A DNA stretch of 64,000 nt from Streptomyces sp. NBC_01408 (GTDB lineage Bacteria; Actinomycetota; Actinomycetes; Streptomycetales; Streptomycetaceae). Positions 53,549 to 62,819 of this stretch are shown one piece after another. Numbering within the stretch: position 1 is the first letter of the stretch; each line of letters opens with the position of its first letter. A model generated the notes under the pieces. It was given only the letters and a program-made list of their open reading frames with translations. It made no database searches and was not told the origin of the DNA. The stretch spans positions 372,001-436,000 of the forward strand of contig NZ_JAPEPJ010000002.1 in the NCBI RefSeq assembly GCF_026340255.1, written 5' to 3'. A program made the position numbers and the translations under genes.

Positions 53549-55606
53549 ATGACGGGTTACCGTCGAAAGAAACGTGAACACCGGCGCAGACCCCGGCGGT
53601 TGATACTCCTCACCGCCGCCATGGCGTCGGCCGCGGTGTTGGCCGCAGGCATCGCCTACTCCGGGCTCGGCGACGACGCCCAGGCGGGGACCCCCGCACA
53701 GGCCGACGCAGCCGCGGACGTCTTCACACCGGCCGCCGCGCCGGCCCGTGATGCTGAGCCTGCGCCCATCGCGGATGCGCCCGCCAACGACACGACGCGC
53801 GGCATGATCTACGACGGCCTCAAGGCGGCGCCGAAGGGTGACAAGTGTGTCGGCGTCTACCGCACGGAAGCCGGACTGTGCAGCCACGGTCCCGACGCCC
53901 CGCCGAAGGACGTCGACATCAAGGCCGACGTCCCCCCCGTCGTCAAGACGAAGGCCGTGGCTTCCGATCCGGCCCGCCCGGAGTCTGACGAAGTGGCTGG
54001 AGCCGAAGGCAGCGGGCGTCTTCATGACGCGCCCGCCGCCGACGCAGCCACCGCCAAGGCCCCGGCGTCGAAGGCCCCGGCCCCCGCCGGCGGCAGTGGC
54101 CAGGCCGCGCCCGGCGGGCCCGCCGGGCAGACCGTCCAGTGCGACGGTGACGGCAGCACTGGCAACCGCGTCCAGGTCGTGTACGTCCACGGTCCCGGCC
54201 GCGACCGGTACTCCGAGTACGTCGCCTCGTTCCGGAAGTGGGCGGCCGACGCCGACGTCATCTACTCGGCGAGCGCCCAGGAGACCGGCGGAGTACGCCA
54301 CATCCGCTATGTGACGGCCGCCGACTGCACCCCGACGGTGCTCAACATCGAGCTCCCGGACTCCGCCCTGGCCGAGTTCAGCGCGACCAACAAGGCGCTC
54401 GGCGCCAAGGGCCTCGACCGCCGGGACCGCAAGTACATGATCTTCGCCGACACGCAGGTCTACTGCGGCATCGGCACCTTCGCCGGTGACGAGCGGCCCG
54501 GGCAGGCGAACCAGAGCAACTTCGGCCCGTCCTACGGCCGTACGGACTCCGGCTGCTGGGGCGGCCACACCGCCGCCCACGAACTCGGACACAACCTCGG
54601 CGCGGTGAACAACAGCGCCCCGAACACCAGCCTGGGCGCCCACTGCACCGACGAGTTCGACGTCATGTGCTACTCCGACAGCCCGCACTACCCCAAGATG
54701 CGCAACATCTGCACCAACCAGGCGGCCGAGAACATCCTGGACTGCAACCACGACGACTACTTCCACACCAGTCCCAAGGCCGGAAGCTACCTGGCCACGC
54801 ACTGGAACATCGCCGACAATCAGTTCCTGATGAAGGGCAAGGGCGGCAACCCGAACCCCGACCCCAACCCGCAGCCCACCACCAAGCCCACACCCACCCC
54901 GACCAAGAAGCCCGGTAGCGGGCCGGCCGTAACCGTCGGCCAGATCCGGTCCAACTCCGCGGTGGCAAGTTGGCCCAAGGTCGAGGGCGCCGCCTGGTAC
55001 CAGGTGCTCCTCAACGGCAAACACCTCACCTGGGTCCAGTCTCAGACGCTGAACATCCACAACCTCCAGCCCGGCACGGAGTACAAGGTCGCCGTCTCGG
55101 TGCGCGACGCCGCCGGCCGTGACAGCGGCCCCGGCAACGTCACCACCTTCCGCACCACCGGCGCGGGCGGCGGCGCCACCACCACCGGCACCCGCTACGT
55201 GCTCGGCAACGGCAGCACCGGCATGGCCGCCGAACTGTGGGGCGGGCGCACCGCCGACGGCACCCTCCTCGTGGGGTCCCGCGCCAACGGCTACGCGCAG
55301 CAGCAGTGGTTGTTCGAGGACGCCGGCAACGGGCTGTTCCGCATCAAGTCCGCGGTGTCCGGCAAGTGCCTGCAAACGGGCGGCGCCCCGGCCCAGGGTA
55401 TGTGGATCGCGCAGCAGCCCTGCGGCAGCGCCGCCACCCAGCAGTGGAAGCTGAACTCCGGCTCCGGCACCACCACGATCACCGACGCGAGCGGCGGATA
55501 CGCCCTCACCGTGAGCAACCGCCCGTACTACGGCGAATGGCTGCTCGACCTCCAGCGCGCCGACGGCCGCGCAACGCAGGTGTGGACGGTCCAGAAGGTC
55601 GGCTGA
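53549..55606 (+). CDS. Secreted reprolysin-like metalloprotease with Fn3 and ricin-type lectin domains
   Basis: A 685-residue exported enzyme. Basic N-terminus and signal (RRLILLTAAMASAAVLAAGI), Ala/Pro-rich linker to about residue 190, then the catalytic domain with HTAAHELGHNLGAVNNSAPN (zinc HExxHxxGxxN, about 342-352) and a methionine turn CTDEFDVMCYSD. A Pro/Thr linker (PNPDPNPQPTTKPTPTPTKK) leads to an Fn3 domain (about 465-545) and a C-terminal ricin-B-like domain (QQQWLFEDAGNGLFRIKS; QQPCGSAATQQWKL). It degrades proteins outside the cell. ATG 53549 sits 5 bp after GAGG; a GTG two codons earlier is possible. Confidence 0.92.
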   Translation: MTGYRRKKREHRRRPRRLILLTAAMASAAVLAAGIAYSGLGDDAQAGTPAQADAAADVFTPAAAPARDAEPAPIADAPANDTTRGMIYDGLKAAPKGDKCVGVYRTEAGLCSHGPDAPPKDVDIKADVPPVVKTKAVASDPARPESDEVAGAEGSGRLHDAPAADAATAKAPASKAPAPAGGSGQAAPGGPAGQTVQCDGDGSTGNRVQVVYVHGPGRDRYSEYVASFRKWAADADVIYSASAQETGGVRHIRYVTAADCTPTVLNIELPDSALAEFSATNKALGAKGLDRRDRKYMIFADTQVYCGIGTFAGDERPGQANQSNFGPSYGRTDSGCWGGHTAAHELGHNLGAVNNSAPNTSLGAHCTDEFDVMCYSDSPHYPKMRNICTNQAAENILDCNHDDYFHTSPKAGSYLATHWNIADNQFLMKGKGGNPNPDPNPQPTTKPTPTPTKKPGSGPAVTVGQIRSNSAVASWPKVEGAAWYQVLLNGKHLTWVQSQTLNIHNLQPGTEYKVAVSVRDAAGRDSGPGNVTTFRTTGAGGGATTTGTRYVLGNGSTGMAAELWGGRTADGTLLVGSRANGYAQQQWLFEDAGNGLFRIKSAVSGKCLQTGGAPAQGMWIAQQPCGSAATQQWKLNSGSGTTTITDASGGYALTVSNRPYYGEWLLDLQRADGRATQVWTVQKVG

Positions 55607-55627
55607 CCTTCGATCGTCTGATCGACC

Positions 55628-55668
55628 GCCGGCGGACGGCCGTATTCCCCATGCAGCCGTCCGCCGGC
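55628..55668. terminator. Terminator after the metalloprotease
   Basis: GCCGGCGGACGGC and its exact complement GCCGTCCGCCGGC form a perfect 13-bp stem with a 15-nt loop, 22 bp after the stop codon. Confidence 0.8.
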
Positions 55669-55749
55669 TCCCTCACGGCACGACACCTCCACCGCACCGC
55701 AGCGGTGGCAGCCCCTCGCATCCCCACCGCACCTGGAGCACCACAAACG

Positions 55750-56376
55750 ATGCGTACACGCCACAGCCCCCCGGCCCGTACCGGACTCGGGGTCCTGTTC
55801 CTCCTCCTCGCCCAGGTCCTGGCCCTGGCGACCCCGGCCCAGGCCCACGGTGACACCGTCAAAGTCGTGATCACCGGGCAGCGGGAGGGCCATGTCACCG
55901 CCGACATCACCTGGGAGAACGACGGGGATGCCATCGAGGAGGAGGTCGCCGCCACGGTGAACGCGACCAGCGCGGACGGCACCCGCAGCGTGGGCCCCTG
56001 GAAGCTGGTCCGGGATTCCGGCACGCGCACCGGATGGAGCACGGCCGAGGTCCTGCCGGCCGGCACCTGGAAGGTGCACGTCCACATCGGGTTCCCCCGC
56101 GGACACGCCGAACGCGAGGTCTCCGTACCGGTATCCGACCCGGCACCGCCCGGCGCTTCCGCCGCGCCCACCGCTCACGTTCCCGCTCTTGCGAGCCCCT
56201 CGGCCGCAGCCGTGCCCTCGGCCGCCGCATCCGCCCAGCCCGCCCCGGCCGGCGTCGGGAGCACCTTCTCCTGGACCATGGCGGGCTTGGCCATGGCCGC
56301 CCTCGCCGGGGCCGCTTGCGGGCTGCTGCTGGTCCGCCGGGCCCGAGCCCGCAGGCAGCCGCGGGGCGACGGGTGA
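55750..56376 (+). CDS. Membrane-anchored exported protein with Ig-like domain
   Basis: A 208-residue protein. Signal peptide (LGVLFLLLAQVLALATPAQA), a beta-rich domain of about 100 residues (VKVVITGQREGHVTADITWE; ATVNATSADGTRSVGPWKLV; EVLPAGTWKVHVHIGFPRGH), an Ala/Pro linker and a C-terminal membrane helix with basic tail (TMAGLAMAALAGAACGLLLV then RRARARRQ). It resembles CopC/YtkA-like Ig-fold domains; no metal-binding motif is visible. 210 bp upstream of the cysteine protease. Confidence 0.75.
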   Translation: MRTRHSPPARTGLGVLFLLLAQVLALATPAQAHGDTVKVVITGQREGHVTADITWENDGDAIEEEVAATVNATSADGTRSVGPWKLVRDSGTRTGWSTAEVLPAGTWKVHVHIGFPRGHAEREVSVPVSDPAPPGASAAPTAHVPALASPSAAAVPSAAASAQPAPAGVGSTFSWTMAGLAMAALAGAACGLLLVRRARARRQPRGDG

Positions 56377-56586
56377 AGCGTCCGTAACCAGCGCGTCGTG
56401 TGAGCCCAAGCCGTCGTGGCGGCCGTGATGTTCCTGCGCCGTTCCGTTCAATGCCGACCGGCTGACTGTTCGTCATCCAACGGAGTGCCGCCGCCGAGCC
56501 AGGCGCCCTCGACTCCTGTCGCGCAGACCGGACGACCAGGTTGCCGGGCAAGCAAGTCCCCGTATTTCTCAGATCAAGGAGCATTG

Positions 56587-57456
56587 ATGCACAAACGTCG
56601 CGCGTCCGGCCGCAAGAAAGCGCTGATAGCCGCGATCACCGCCGCACTGTCCGGTGGTCTGCTGTTCGGTTTCGGTGCCCTCGCCCAGGCCGATGTGGTC
56701 AGCGGCACGGTCATCGGCGGGCAGGGCAACTACAAGACCGTCAACCAGCGAGCCAAGCCGTCCCTCTCGGCCCAGGTGAAGGGCTCCTCGAAGGTGGGCG
56801 CCAGGATCCAGATGTCCTGCCGGACCACCGGCGACACCGTGGAGAACAACCCGAGGTGGATCTACACCGGCTCGTACTACATCGCCGACGCCTTCATCAA
56901 CGAGAACACCACCCCCCTGCCGGTCTGCGGCTCGAACCCGAACCCGAACCCGAAACCCACACCCACGACCCCCACGACCGCGAAGACACTCGCGATCGAC
57001 ATGCAGAAGCAGGTCAGGACCCAGTGGTGCTGGGACGCCTCCGGCGTGACCATCGCCAAACACTGGGGCCGCTCCGTCAGCCAGGAGCAGTTCTGCCAGC
57101 TCGCCGCGCAGGGAACCTGGGTGGACTGCAACAACCAGCCCGCGACGCTGGAGGACATGGCCAACGGCCTGGCCAGGCTGGGACTGAGCAACAGCGGCCG
57201 CAGCCTGTACCGCAACGCCTCGTTCAGCGAGTCCGCCACCGAGATCGCCGCAGGCCGGCCGTTCGCCGTCCGGTTCGGCTGGCGCACCGGCGGCGGTCAC
57301 ATGAACGTCATCTACGGCTACGACAGCGCCACCAACATGATCGCGGTCGGCGACCCGTGGCAGACCACCCAGACCTACACCTGGTGGAACCACGCCACGT
57401 ACGTGAACAACAACTCGTTCCAGTGGACCCACTCGCGCATCGGCATCCAGGGCTGA
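56587..57456 (+). CDS. Secreted papain-like cysteine protease (peptidase C70, AvrRpt2-like)
   Basis: A 289-residue exported protease. Signal peptide (KKALIAAITAALSGGLLFGF), an SH3-like domain (about 38-110; YKTVNQRAKPSLSAQVKGSS), a Pro linker (NPNPNPNPKPTPTTP) and a C70 protease domain: catalytic Cys in RTQWCWDASGVTIAKHW (about 147), His in GGHMNVIYGYD (about 236), Asp in AVGDPW. Full set of residues present. AAGGAG precedes the ATG. In plants AvrRpt2 cleaves host proteins; here the target is unknown. Probably co-transcribed with the next gene 14 bp downstream. Confidence 0.9.
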   Translation: MHKRRASGRKKALIAAITAALSGGLLFGFGALAQADVVSGTVIGGQGNYKTVNQRAKPSLSAQVKGSSKVGARIQMSCRTTGDTVENNPRWIYTGSYYIADAFINENTTPLPVCGSNPNPNPKPTPTTPTTAKTLAIDMQKQVRTQWCWDASGVTIAKHWGRSVSQEQFCQLAAQGTWVDCNNQPATLEDMANGLARLGLSNSGRSLYRNASFSESATEIAAGRPFAVRFGWRTGGGHMNVIYGYDSATNMIAVGDPWQTTQTYTWWNHATYVNNNSFQWTHSRIGIQG

Positions 57457-57470
57457 GGAGCAGACCGACC

Positions 57471-58415
57471 ATGCAGACCACGCAGACCATGCGACACCCC
57501 AGGCACGTGTCAGTCCGGGCCGCCGTCCTCGCCGCGACCGCGGTCGCCGCCGCCCTGTGCGGAATCGTTCCCGCACAGGCTGCGGAGGGCGACGGCATAG
57601 CGGGCTACCAGTCCGCCCAGCAGGCCCTCCGGACCGACCAACTCCGCGACACCGTCTCCCGCTTCCTGGTCTCGGCCCGACAGCCCGGCATGGCCCCCGC
57701 CGCGGACGGCGGCACCGTAGGCACCCCCGGGAACGCACCCGCCGCGGTCGCCGCGCCGCCCGGGTTCGATCTCAACAAGGACCCGGTGCCGATGTTCGAG
57801 ATCAGCCCCGAGTTCGTGACCGGCAAGACCCAGGCGACCCCGCAGACCGCGCTCCGGCTCTCCTACCTGGCCTCCCGGGTGACCGCCTCCGACGGCAAGA
57901 ACGCCGCCGTACTGCTCGCGCCCAAGGGGAACGCCGCTACGCCGGGCAGCGGCCCGCAGAACGTCGGTGCCGAGGGCTGGCAGCTGGCCGGCATCCGCGA
58001 CGGGGACGCCGAGGTCGGCTTCGCCGAGCGCGGCACTCCCCAGGCCCGTACCTTCACCGAGCCGCAGATCCACGCCTGGTACCGGCTCACCGCCGAAGGC
58101 ATGGTCGAGCCGCTCAACGAGGAGGCGAACACAGGCCTCGGCGGAAAGCGCGGCATCACGCTCGCCGCCTACCAGAAGCTGGTCACCGCCCGCTACGGCG
58201 ACAAGATGCCCGGCTCGGAGTACGACCGCAAGGGCCTGGCCGGCGGGTACGCCGGCCTCGTGGAGGACCAGCCGGAGCAGGTCGCCACCGCGTCCGGGAA
58301 GCCGGCGGCGGAGGCGTCCTGGCAGCCGGTATCCGTCACATGGGCCGCAGCCCTGGCGGCGGTCGGCGGTGCGGTCGTGTACGCGCGCCGCCGGCGGATC
58401 GCCACCACCCGCTGA
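57471..58415 (+). CDS. Exported, membrane-anchored partner of the C70 protease
   Basis: A 314-residue protein. Signal (VRAAVLAATAVAAALCGIVP then AQAAEG), a central domain (DLNKDPVPMFEISPEFVTGK; GWQLAGIRDGDAEVGFAERG; TEPQIHAWYRLTAEGMVEPL) and a C-terminal membrane helix (VTWAAALAAVGGAVVYARRRR). GAGGAG 10 bp before the ATG. No family recognised. Its tight linkage to the cysteine protease suggests a dedicated inhibitor, anchor or substrate; inference only. Confidence 0.75.
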   Translation: MQTTQTMRHPRHVSVRAAVLAATAVAAALCGIVPAQAAEGDGIAGYQSAQQALRTDQLRDTVSRFLVSARQPGMAPAADGGTVGTPGNAPAAVAAPPGFDLNKDPVPMFEISPEFVTGKTQATPQTALRLSYLASRVTASDGKNAAVLLAPKGNAATPGSGPQNVGAEGWQLAGIRDGDAEVGFAERGTPQARTFTEPQIHAWYRLTAEGMVEPLNEEANTGLGGKRGITLAAYQKLVTARYGDKMPGSEYDRKGLAGGYAGLVEDQPEQVATASGKPAAEASWQPVSVTWAAALAAVGGAVVYARRRRIATTR

Positions 58416-58424
58416 CCCGACCCC

Positions 58425-59174
58425 ATGAGCGCCGGGCCCCTCCGTGCGCAGCCTGACGACTTCCATCGTCGGATACGCATGAGCTCGGGAAGGGGGCCCG
58501 GCCGTACGGTCCGGGCGGCAATCGGGACACAGGCAAGCGCCTCCAGCACCACGCCAGGCAAGATCGACGTGCGCTGGCAGTCCAGCCTCGACCTCGACGA
58601 CAGCAAGCTCACCTACCGCGTCTACCGCAACGGCTCCAGCACCCCGATCCATACCGTCACCGGCTCCTCGGTGTTCTGGAAGCGTCCGCAGCTGACCTTC
58701 ACCGACACCAACGTCCAGGCCGGATCCACCTACACCTACCGGATCACCGCCGGCGACGGCACCAACACCAGCGCCCTGTCCGCACCCGTCAAAGTCACCG
58801 CGTCCACGACGCCGCCCCACACAGAGCTACGCTGCGGCTACAACCCCAGCCAGGGCCACGTCGCCACCTCCCGCGCCCTGCCACCCGGATTCAGCCACGA
58901 GGCGACTTGGTACCTGCACAGCGGCGAACAACCCGGCACGGTCAGGCTCTACGAGTGCAAGGTGGGCGGGCACTCGATGCTGACCCGAGACCCCGGATGC
59001 GAAGGCCAGCGCCCACTGGGCCCCGTCGGCTACATCCACACCAGCCAAATACCCGGGACGATTCCCCTCTACCGCTGCTACATCCCGGGCAACGGCGACC
59101 ACTTCGTATCCCCTCGATCCGACTGCGAGGGTCCCTACACCAGGGAGTCCCTGCTCGGTTACGCGATCCAGTGA
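58425..59174 (+). pseudogene. C-terminal part of a secreted protein: Fn3-like plus Cys-rich domain
   Basis: The frame, open from 58425, contains an Fn3-like domain ([40 protein letters not shown]) and then a Cys-rich domain ([40 protein letters not shown]) almost the same as the C-terminus of the 22052-24169 enzyme. No signal peptide or catalytic domain precedes it, though every natural relative should be exported. So the N-terminus is lost or this is a stand-alone binding module. Confidence 0.75.
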
Positions 59175-59217
59175 AATCCTCTCGTACTCGGCCCGCCAGT
59201 TGAGGAGGTGTAGGCGA

Positions 59218-59690
59218 TGGACGACCGGCTGATCGACGAGCTGGTGGGCCGGGCTCAGGCCGAGGCTTGCAGCTGACGGGGGAGGGCGGGCTGCTGCAGC
59301 GGCTGACGAAGCGCTGTTGGAGTCCGCCCGGGAGTGCGAGATCACCGACCACCTCGGCTATGACAAGCACGATCCGGCCGGGAAGAATGGCGGCAACAGC
59401 CGCAATGGCACCCGCACGAAGACCGTCCTGACGGACGTCGGTACGGTGGAGATATCCGAGCCCCGTGACCGTGACGGCTCCTTCGAGCCGAAGATCGTCC
59501 CCAAGCGGCAAGAGCGCCTGTCCGGCGTTGACGAGATGGTGATCTCGCTGCCCCGAAAGGCCTGACGACCGGTAGGTCCAGGCCCACCTCGCAGAGGTCC
59601 ATGGCGCCGAGGGCTCCCGCCAGGCGGTCTATCCGGTGGTCTTCGTCGACGCCATCCACAGCCGCACCGTCCGCGAAGCCGTCGGCCTAC
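59218..59690 (+). mobile_element. IS256-family transposase remnant
   Basis: Blocks of an IS256 (mutator-type) transposase in different frames: DRLIDELVGRAQAEA, then CEITDHLGYDKHDPAGKNGG, NSRNGTRTKTVLTDVGTVEI, DRDGSFEPKIVPKRQERLSG, and after a stop VQAHLAEVHGAEGSRQ and YPVVFVDAIH. Frameshifts and a large internal deletion separate them. No inverted repeats seen. Confidence 0.85.
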
Positions 59691-59717
59691 CACTCACCGC
59701 TGCCCAGCCCACGGCCG

Positions 59718-59840
59718 CACCTGGGGCACGCGATCGCCTCGGAGTGGACCAAGATGATCTCGATCCGCTCCACACTGTGGACCCTCGGCTCGATGGTGGC
59801 CCTGGTGGTCGGCGTCGGCCTCTTCGCCGTCGCCCAGACC
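59718..59840 (+). pseudogene. ABC-2 transporter permease, N-terminal fragment
   Basis: LGHAIASEWTKMISIRSTLW and TLGSMVALVVGVGLFAVAQT match the first amphipathic stretch and helix of antibiotic-type ABC permeases (ASEWTKLRSVRSTLWTL). The frame ends 5 codons later and nothing of the remaining helices follows. Confidence 0.7.
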
Positions 59841-60009
59841 CCCCCTGGTCCTTGATTGGTGGCCCCCACGGAGCGCCCAAGGCCAGCCCGCGGTCCGCCC
59901 CACCGCCCCCATCTTCACCGGGCGGCCCGCCGCACGGCGCGGAAACAGGTAAAGAGCTCCCGGAGACGCTCCAGCGGAAATGTTGAGGTACGCGCAGTCC
60001 AATGCAGGC

Positions 60010-60190
60010 TGACCAGACCCGGTTACGTCGACCTGGCCGGTGAGCAGCGCAGGGATCGGCGCGTCGCCGGCGACGGTCCCGATGCGAACATCGATGTCCG
60101 GATCGCGCTCGTGGAAAGGCGCGTAGCACCGAGGGCAGCCACTGGAAGGTGGTGCTCCGCTGCGCGGTGTAGCCCACCGCACCCGCCGCT
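60010..60190 (-). pseudogene. LysR effector-domain fragment
   Basis: The minus strand reads VGYTAQRSTTFQWLPSVLRA, then in a second frame FHERDPDIDVRIGTVAGDAP and IPALLTGQVDVTG, the start of a LysR substrate-binding domain (LxxFHxxxPDIxV...LLxGxVD). A frameshift lies between them. DNA-binding and distal parts are absent. Confidence 0.65.
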
Positions 60191-60206
60191 CGCGCCCGTC
60201 CGCCGC

Positions 60207-61450
60207 CTACCGCCGACTCAGGTCCCGGTACAGGGCCTGGTAGGAGGCGCCAGGTGCGGCCTTGCCGAAGCCGAGGGCGGAGGCGGACTGCACCGTTGTG
60301 AGCGTGGTGAAGGTGCGGCCGCCGTCGGTGGAGTGCAGCAGCCCCTTGGCGCCGCCGGCGATCCACAGGTCCCCGGCGATGCCGGGGACGGCCGTGAGCC
60401 GGCCGGAGGGCAGGCTGGTGGCGCGGGCGGTGAAGGTCGCGCCGCCGTCGGTGCTGGCGTAGAGCGTGCCGTCGGCGAGTGAGTAGAAGGTACTGGCCGA
60501 CGAGCGGTCGGCGACTACCACGGCGTCGGCGCCCAGGCCGCTGACCTTCGACCAGGTCGTCCCCTTGTCGGTCGAGCGGTACGGGGCCTGGCCGGCCTCG
60601 GTCCAGACGATGGTGGAGCCGTCCGCCGCGAGCGCGATGTGGCCGCTGTCGGCGCTGCCCACCGGCTCTGCCTTGAAGCCGTTCCAGCTGCGGCCGCCGT
60701 CGGCGGAGTAAGCGCCGTCCTGCGCGCCGGCTTTTCCGACCCGGACCATCATCGAGGGGTTGGACTGGGCGAAATCGATGTCGGTGCTGTGGAGTATCGC
60801 CGGGTTCTGCATCCGCTCGCCGGGCACCTCGGTCAGGGAGTCGTGGCGGAAACCGCCTTGGTCGCCCATGGAGGTGATGACGGTGGCGCCGCCGGGAGGG
60901 GCGATCGCGTCCGCCAGCGCGGTCTCCTCCAGCCCTCGGGCCCCCACCGTCCAGTGGCTGGTACCGCCGCTGTCAGTGGCGGTGGCGTCCTTGCTGCGCC
61001 AGATGCCGTTGCCGGTGCCGTACAGCATGTGCCCGGAGTTGAAGGGGTCGATGGCCAGGGCGGTCATCCAGTGCCCGGTGGCGGTACCGACGTAGGAGCG
61101 GCGGAGGCGTCCCGCACCGACTTGCCGGCCAGCGCCTTCCAGGTCGTACCGCCGTCGGTGGTCCGGTAGATCTCGTCCTCGGGCCACCAGCGGCCGAGGG
61201 TGGTGACCATCACCGTGGACGGCTTCTGCGGGTCGACGGCAACCCCGGAGAACCCGTAACTGCCCTGGGACGGGGAGACGTTCTTCCACGCCCCGCCGGC
61301 CGGCGTGTACTTCCACACCGAGCCCGCCGTCACGTCGTTGGGTCCAACGGTGTTCGTGTACGTCAGGTACAGCGAGCCGTCACCGGAGAGGACTCCGTGC
61401 TGGCTCTTGGTGGCGGCCGGGGCCATCACGCTGGGCAGGCCGCTCACCCT
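60207..61450 (-). pseudogene. GH74-like (xyloglucanase/Asp-box) protein, truncated and frameshifted
   Basis: Seven-bladed propeller blades with Asp-box motifs: SGDGSLYLTYTNTVGPND, VTTLGRWWPEDEIYRTTDGG, then in a new frame after about 61085 IDPFNSGHMLYGTGNGIWRS, YSADGGRSWNGFK, YASTDGGATFTAR and HSTDGGRTFTTL. Members have over 700 residues; here the first 250 or so and the last 70 are missing, and the frame shifts once within TYVGTATGHWMTAL. An enzyme on beta-glucans such as xyloglucan is indicated, but this copy is dead. Confidence 0.8.
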
Positions 61451-61629
61451 CATCAGCGGCTGCCTGGGCCTGCCGGCACTGTTCGTCAGACGCCGCGCAC
61501 GCCCCGCACCGGCCCAGCCCGCATTCATAACCTTCAACTGGACTAGGCGACGAACGGCCGTGCAGGGGAGAGCCCTTCGCCTCGCCAGCCTCAGCCTGCA
61601 TGCGGCGATACGCACCCCCATCTCCCTCA

Positions 61630-61651
61630 ACTGCGAAGCTAGCTTCGCAGT
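61630..61651. promoter_or_regulatory. Perfect 22-bp palindrome
   Basis: ACTGCGAAGCT followed by its exact complement AGCTTCGCAGT has no spacer. It lies 217 bp before the small membrane gene, in a stretch (61451-61867) with no other features apart from short inverted GC motifs near 61840. Symmetry and position suggest a dimeric repressor site, but no regulator gene is adjacent. Confidence 0.55.
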
Positions 61652-61867
61652 CTGACGGTGTGTACGCTTCGGTGTATCGAAGCTCAGGAACGACGGGGCT
61701 TCGTGAGTGGTCACGGGCTGGGAGAAGTGTGCTGTTTCCCGTCCACAGCCTTCGGCAAGGCCATCCGACTCATCAGCTGCCGCACCACCCCGCGTGGTTT
61801 GGACGCCCGGCAGGGCGGTGCGGCTCGACCGTTCCCGCGCCATGCGCGGGAACGGAAAGGACAACCC

Positions 61868-62083
61868 ATGCGGATTGTCGATACCCATAATGCCTGGTCC
61901 TTACCGCCTCGGACCAAGAGCGGCGTCCTGCCGTTCGTTGTGATCATCGTGGTCTGCGTCTTCGGCTCGGCGATTACCGGACACGCGGCCGATGCGCTGG
62001 CCGTAGTGGTCACGGTTCTGCTTACCGTTGCGACGGAGGAGCTGGTACGGGCCGCGATGCGGCACCGGCTGCGCGTCGCCTGA
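61868..62083 (+). CDS. Small membrane protein with a TTA codon
   Basis: A 71-residue protein with two membrane helices (GVLPFVVIIVVCVFGSAI; ALAVVVTVLLTVATEELV) and a basic tail. AAAGGAC precedes the ATG. Codon 12 is TTA (61901-61903), which in Streptomyces is read only by the bldA tRNA, so expression would be limited to late growth. No family recognised. Followed by a strong terminator that separates it from the restriction-modification genes. Confidence 0.6.
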   Translation: MRIVDTHNAWSLPPRTKSGVLPFVVIIVVCVFGSAITGHAADALAVVVTVLLTVATEELVRAAMRHRLRVA

Positions 62084-62092
62084 CCATGTGAC

Positions 62093-62136
62093 GTGTGTGG
62101 TGGGGCGCCGTGCTCACGTACGGCGCCCCACCACAC
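62093..62136. terminator. Perfect 18-bp hairpin terminator
   Basis: TGTGTGGTGGGGCGCCGT and its exact complement flank an 8-nt loop, 10 bp after the membrane-protein stop. The downstream gene has its own start 50 bp further, so its promoter would be inside or after this hairpin unless attenuation operates. Confidence 0.85.
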
Positions 62137-62186
62137 ACCACCCCGAACACGGAACCACAGGAGCGAGGGAAAGGAGGTGAGGTGTC

Positions 62187-62819
62187 GTGCCGCAAGGCAA
62201 CGCACCCACGGCCCAAGGTAATCGGATTCCGCTCGGCGTCCTCTGCGAGGTGGCTGCCGGCCCGTCCGGGTCGCTGCTGGACCGCCTGCACGACGGCCCC
62301 GACGGCGTGCCCGTGATCTCACCACCGGACCTCGCCGGAGACCACAGGGTGGACAGCCGCAGGGTGCGACGGGTGCCGCAGAGCGAGGCGGACAGGCTGG
62401 GCCGGTTCGCCGTGCGGGAGGGCGACGTGCTCGTCGTGCGGCAAGGGGCACTCGGGAGGCTGGCGCTCATCGAGCAGGCTCAGTCCGGATGGCTCTACGG
62501 ATCGTCCTGCCTGCGCATCAGGCCCCTGCCCGGTGGCATCCTGCCCGCGTTCCTGGCGGCCTACCTGTCGCATCCGCCGGTGCAGAGGGCCATGCTGGGC
62601 CAGGCCCTCCCCGGTACGGTGCCCGCACTCAACTCGGCGTTGCTCAGGGAGCTGCCGGTCACCGTGCCGCCCATGGACCGGCAGTACGCCGTCGTCGAGG
62701 CCCTCGCAGACGTTGCCGACCAGATCAGGATCCAGCGGCAGATGGCCGAGCGGCTGGAGGCACTGCGGCCGGCCATCTTCAGGGAACTGCTCCAAGGGAC
62801 GAGGGACACATGGCGCTGA
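62187..62819 (+). CDS. hsdS: Type I restriction specificity (S) subunit, single-domain type
   Basis: A 210-residue protein. One target-recognition-like domain (IPLGVLCEVAAGPSGSLLDR; VREGDVLVVRQGALGRLALI; LPAFLAAYLSHPPVQRAML; PALNSALLRELPVTVPPMDR) and a terminal conserved helix (QYAVVEALADVADQIRIQRQ). Normal S subunits have two such domains and about 400 residues, so this is a half-S that would need to dimerise. GTG start with AAAGGAGGTGAGG, an almost perfect ribosome-binding site. It overlaps the M-subunit start and is placed before it, the reverse of the usual M-S order. Confidence 0.82.
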   Translation: MPQGNAPTAQGNRIPLGVLCEVAAGPSGSLLDRLHDGPDGVPVISPPDLAGDHRVDSRRVRRVPQSEADRLGRFAVREGDVLVVRQGALGRLALIEQAQSGWLYGSSCLRIRPLPGGILPAFLAAYLSHPPVQRAMLGQALPGTVPALNSALLRELPVTVPPMDRQYAVVEALADVADQIRIQRQMAERLEALRPAIFRELLQGTRDTWR

